Positions 60,282 through 64,000 of a stretch of DNA of 64,000 bases are shown here, in pieces; the stretch's first letter is position 1, and the number at the start of each line of letters is the position of its first letter. The notes below the pieces were generated by a model. It ran no database searches, was not told the DNA's origin, and saw nothing but the letters and a program-made list of their open reading frames with translations. The translations under genes and the position numbers were made by a program. Source of the DNA: Enchytraeus crypticus. Its lineage: Eukaryota; Annelida; Clitellata; Enchytraeida; Enchytraeidae. Where the stretch lies: NCBI GenBank assembly GCA_905160935.1, contig CAJHZI010000481.1, positions 1,632,501 through 1,696,500 of the forward strand, read 5' to 3'.

Positions 60282-60417
60282 CTAGTCCTAGACATCTCTA
60301 GTCCTAGACATCTCTAGTCCTAGACATCTCTAGTCCTAGACATCTCTAGTCCTAGATATCTCTAGTCCTAGACATCTCTAGTCCTAGACATCTCTAGTCC
60401 TAGACATCTCTAGTCCT
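60282..60417. repeat. 16-bp tandem repeat x8.5
   Basis: AGACATCTCTAGTCCT repeated head to tail with one variant unit (ATATC at about 60358). Nearly homogeneous, so recently expanded or homogenised. Followed by a (CT)n region at 60431-60540. Confidence 0.92.
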
Positions 60418-60430
60418 CGTCAGTAGTCTA

Positions 60431-60540
60431 ACTTCTCTCTCTCTCCCTCTCTCTCTCCCTCACTCTCTCTCTCCCCTCTCTCTCTCCTTCTCTTTCTCTC
60501 CCTCTCCCTCTCTCTCTCTCCCTCGCTCTGCTAGCCCCAC
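60431..60540. repeat. (CT)n pyrimidine tract
   Basis: CT and CCCT repeats continuing the 16-bp array region. The next 200 bp stays pyrimidine-rich. Confidence 0.92.
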
Positions 60541-60764
60541 CACCTCTACCCCTCTCTCTCAAGCTCTCCTCGTCGTCGCAGTTTTTCTCAGACCTCCTTC
60601 AAACTTTCAACCTGCCGACAACTGAGAACATCCAGATCTCATCTCAGCAATTTTTCAACACTCCTCAACACCCAAGTGCGTCAGTTAGTCACCTCTCTCT
60701 ACCCGTACCTCCTGTTCACTGGCCCTATGTCTCTCTCTCCCTCTCTCTCCTTCTACACACACAC

Positions 60765-60767
<3 letters not shown>

Positions 60768-60834
<67 letters not shown>

Positions 60835-60867
60835 GTGTGTGTTTGTATATGTATATGTATACATATG

Positions 60868-60930
<63 letters not shown>
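60768..60930. repeat. (TA)n tracts
   Basis: About 58 bp of (TA)n, a TG/TA-rich spacer, then a further 60 bp. Preceded by (CT)n and (CA)n. Confidence 0.95.
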
Positions 60931-61227
60931 CATGAGTTTGTATGTTTATTGCATTTTATATACTTTTGTTGCAAAAGTTTTGATGAAGTAGGAAACGTCA
61001 TATAATACAAATTAGGCTTATGTTGATAAAATTGACAATAATTTTCGTCAATCTTCATTTTTTATTTTCATTATTTTCTCTACTAGAGTGATCCGCATTA
61101 ATCTCTTCAAATTCAACATTTCTAAATGCTTCTTTCTTGAAATTCAACGAAACTATTTTTTATACTTTACTTTTTACTTGCTTGTTTCCCTTTCATGATT
61201 GCTTTCGCGGATTTTCCACCTTTTTTG

Positions 61228-61462
61228 GATGTCTCAATAGCGTAGCGGTAACGTCATGAAGTTTTAAATGACAGATCCTGAGGTGAATTGAACCCTCGTG
61301 GGTTCGAATCCCAGCCGCGCTGATCAGAGAGTAAAATTTCGGACATTCATTGGACTGGTTACACGGGAAATGGACTAAATTGCCTAACGGTTTAAACATG
61401 TGGTACTAAAAGTGATAGATATCAACATAGTTGATAATTTCACTATAATGCGTGTTTATTTA
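61228..61462 (+). mobile_element. tRNA-headed SINE, family D, copy 2
   Basis: Better preserved partner of the 48.9-kb copy: A-box-like TAGCGTAGCGGTAACG, then CCTCGTGGGTTCGAATCCCA (B box at 61301-61312), TGATCAGAGAGTAAAAT and GGTTACACGGGAAATGG. It ends TAATGCGTGTTTATTT. Confidence 0.87.
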
Positions 61463-62714
61463 TTATTTTCTCTCTTAGTTTAATTTTTTAACTTTTATAC
61501 TCGGATTTTCTTCAATTAAATATGAAAACGCTATCCATTCAGTCATTGCTAAAGATTTCGAAGCTAAACGGTCTCAACTTTGTAAGCACTGAGAGGTCTG
61601 AATTGTTAAAATATCTTACATTGAATTTAAAATCGACTCAACAATTAAGTTGTCGAATCCAATATTGGTAAATTAGTTAATAACCTCCAATTTTGGATAA
61701 TAATGATAAGTAATTAATATTGATTAACAAAAATTCTATGTATCATAATACGTACATTAAAATGTTGGGTTATATTATCGTTTTAAGCCCGATTACAAGT
61801 TAGAGCTTCTTAAGTGAGAATTAGGCCTAAGTCAAACTGTTCGTGCTGACAGATTTAGAATTATGATGCCAAGCTGCAGTTTCGTACGGGTCAGACCATT
61901 CCGTCACTCATTTGTCACTGACACTGCATCTCAAATGTTCTCAGGTCTGCGGATCAAATTTTCGATGAGAAACTCCGAGCTAGTGTCAATCGACGACACC
62001 AGAGAAACTGGTGAAAGTATAATACGGTCCACTGGTTGTTGTTGCTTATAGAGTAGCCGAGTTTTTTATTTTTACTTGTTAACGTTACAGAGTTACAAAA
62101 CTGTCGATACATAATCATCGAAAGGGTCAGATTTAACGGGGATATCGGCGGCGAAATGATACATGAACTGTTTGGCTTGAAATGGAATCTTAAGAAAATA
62201 GATAATCGAGAAAGTGTGCTAACCATTCGAACATAGGAATAGTTAAATTTGAATAGAAAGTATAAAGCTTCTAAATTTGGAAAGATATCTTTAGATAGCC
62301 GGCCTCACGGAAGATAGCTAAAGCAGAAATGAATAGAAGTGATTTCAAAGCTCGATGAAAGATGCAGCATTGAGTGAAATCGATCAATTTAAAATGTTTA
62401 AAACCATTAAAAATTACTAAATTTTAAACTTGTACAACAAATAATTCTTAGTTGTTTTAGACAAAACCTATGTTGTACAACTGATAGTGTCCAGCAGCGA
62501 AAGAGTAGATGAATAATTCGAAACCATGGATTATCTGAAAGAACTTGTATTTGATCGTTTCCATTCGTATTAATATAATATGAATTAATATAATTTTCAA
62601 AATATAATAATTGGTTACTAGTACAAGTAATTATACAGAAAATAAAAGATCGGTCCATCTAAATTTACTCTCAGACTGAAACTAGTTAAATATTAGTTAG
62701 ATAATAGCTTAAAA
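61463..62714. other. Intergenic, nothing recognised
   Basis: AT-rich. Short frames on both strands are unrecognised. Confidence 0.6.
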
Positions 62715-62838
62715 CACGCAGAAGGAGAAAGATAGAAACAGACAGATTCAAGAGTTTAAGATAGAGAATGAGAGATAAAAAGAGAGACAGAGAGAAGATA
62801 AAGAGGGAGAAAGATAGAAACAGACAGACAATGAGTTT

Positions 62839-62893
<55 letters not shown>

Positions 62894-63122
62894 ATAGTAA
62901 CAGAAAGTAAGAGAGAGAGAGAGAGAGAGAGTAGAGAGAGAGAGTAAGAGAGATAGAGAGTGAAAGAGTAAGAGACAGAGAGAGAGGGAGAGTAAGAGAG
63001 ATAGAGAGTGAAAGAGTAAGAGACAGAGAGAGAGGGAGAGAGAGAGTGAAAGAGTAAGAGACAGAGATAAAGTAAGTAATAAAGTAAAATAATAGAGAGA
63101 GATAGAGTAAGAGAGAGAGAAG
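62715..63122. repeat. (GA)n purine tract, about 400 bp
   Basis: GA-rich on the + strand, including a pure GAGA block at about 62843-62885 and a 50-60-bp higher-order repeat (AGAGATAGAGAGTGAAAGAG) repeated near 62950-63050. Confidence 0.93.
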
Positions 63123-63344
63123 GTAACAAGATTGAGATGACATCTCTACGGCCTATCAGCACACTCATCTGCTTAGTTCTCTTCAACACCCGGGATAACC
63201 GTCACATTAGAAACTAAAACCTTCATAACATGAACTCCAGGAGTAAAAGTGCACCGAATCGTAAATCAGTTCGTAAATCAATATTTACAAGTCCATCCTG
63301 CGCTCGCTCTGTCAGACAGCGAGCAAGAGAGAACACATTCGATC

Positions 63345-63442
63345 AACGAGTCAGGCACATCGATAAGTGGTCAGACTGTCTATCAGTAGGCGCGGAGTTC
63401 AAATCCATAGTTTATCCATTCAACGACATCCATTGAGACAAC
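63345..63442 (+). mobile_element. SINE family A variant, weak
   Basis: AAGTGGTCAGACTGTC and ATCAGTAGGCGCGGAGTTCA followed by AATCCATAG resemble the head of the 56.3-kb variant. The tail is not recognisable. Confidence 0.4.
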
Positions 63443-63714
63443 AAATCAATGTTAAACTCAGTTGAAACTTTTTAGAGCGTTCACTAGAGAGCACACCAAT
63501 GATCAATCAATCAATTATAAAAAAAATACGTTATGATCATTCAAAATGGAAAACATTTTCTATATCTACAACAAAGCTCCTTAGGAAATGATATGCGATA
63601 TGATTTTACTAGCTTTCTCAGTCTCAGCCTTTGTCTTACTTAGAGCATAAATTTTTTGGCTGAACTGTGATCAAATCTTCCTGACTTTATGGAAGTTAAT
63701 TTTATTGTATTTAG

Positions 63715-63998
63715 TATCCCCGTGTTGTGTCCGGTAATTTGAATAATCGGTGACAGCACGTGTCGTAGAAGATGATAAAAGCACTAAGATCCAAACCAAC
63801 GTTAAAAAGGGCATTCGGTTGATGAGCGCCTACCGGCTCCAGAAATTGCTACAAAATTTTCTAAAACGAATGGAAAAATACGGGATTGACTGATGTCATG
63901 ATATGATGTGAGACAGAGAGGAGAGGAGAATTTCTATTAAAATCTGGAGCCTAGTTAAACTGGGATTAAAGGGAATATGATGATGATTGTATTTAGTA
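63715..63998 (+). mobile_element. SINE family B, long copy at window edge
   Basis: CCCGTGTTGTGTCCGG, AAAGCACTAAGATCCAAACC, GGTTGATGAGCGCCTACCGG, CTCCAGAAATTGCTAC, then GAGCCTAGTTAAACTGGG and ATGATGATG. The GAAGAATAGACCAAC block seen at 14.2 kb is altered here. Confidence 0.8.
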
Positions 63999-64000
63999 CG

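Noticed and set aside
60282-60417. CRISPR-like array
   Set aside because: Units are contiguous with no spacers, and the genome is animal. It is a minisatellite.
62686-63189. 167-codon Leu/Ser-rich frame on the - strand
   Set aside because: Pure product of the (GA)n tract. Likewise the frames at 24635-24928 and 39835-40129.

Overview
The window is AT-rich (roughly two-thirds A+T by eye), gene-poor animal nuclear DNA. It holds one confident protein-coding gene, a FoxF-class forkhead transcription factor on the + strand. Coding exon 1 is 32543-34487 and coding exon 2 is 54518-54906; a 20,030-bp intron separates them, and the joined model encodes 777 residues. Everything else is non-coding or derived from mobile elements. 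A FoxF gene means a bilaterian animal. The mix of RTE-like and CR1/L2-like LINEs, several tRNA-headed SINE families, a 5S-headed SINE-like element, very long (TA)n tracts and many TAGGCCTA and TACATGTA octamers suggests a lophotrochozoan, perhaps a mollusc. That placement is inference.

Layout. 1-16,970 is intergenic: SINE copies, a CR1 3' end, a nested inverted-repeat element near 8.0-8.3 kb and two minisatellites. 16,976-20,171 is a dead RTE-like LINE whose 5' endonuclease half is inverted relative to its reverse-transcriptase half, bounded by a 14-bp target-site duplication: a twin-priming insertion. 20.2-30 kb is intergenic DNA with SINEs, LINE 3' ends and (GA)n/(TA)n tracts. 30.2-32.5 kb is the likely FoxF 5' region. 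34.5-54.5 kb is the FoxF intron. It contains a CR1-like LINE inserted into a 17-bp minisatellite (10-bp target duplication), a second truncated CR1 copy, SINEs, a 34-bp-arm hairpin, a 5S-like element and several GC-richer low-repeat islands that could be regulatory. 54.9-64 kb is FoxF 3' flank with a 16-bp tandem repeat, (CT)n/(TA)n/(GA)n tracts and more SINE copies.

How the parts relate. FoxF is the only host gene seen, so there is no operon or cluster logic. The structure lies among the repeats. The tRNA-type SINE family (family A here) ends in the same tail as the CR1-like LINE. Family C ends with a motif resembling the RTE-like LINE 3' end. Families B and C appear to share a head but have different tails. 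These are the patterns expected if LINE machinery mobilises SINEs in trans. Family letters are labels made for this annotation. Repeat boundaries are by eye and usually good to about 10-30 bp; splice sites, stop codons and the two target-site duplications were read base by base.
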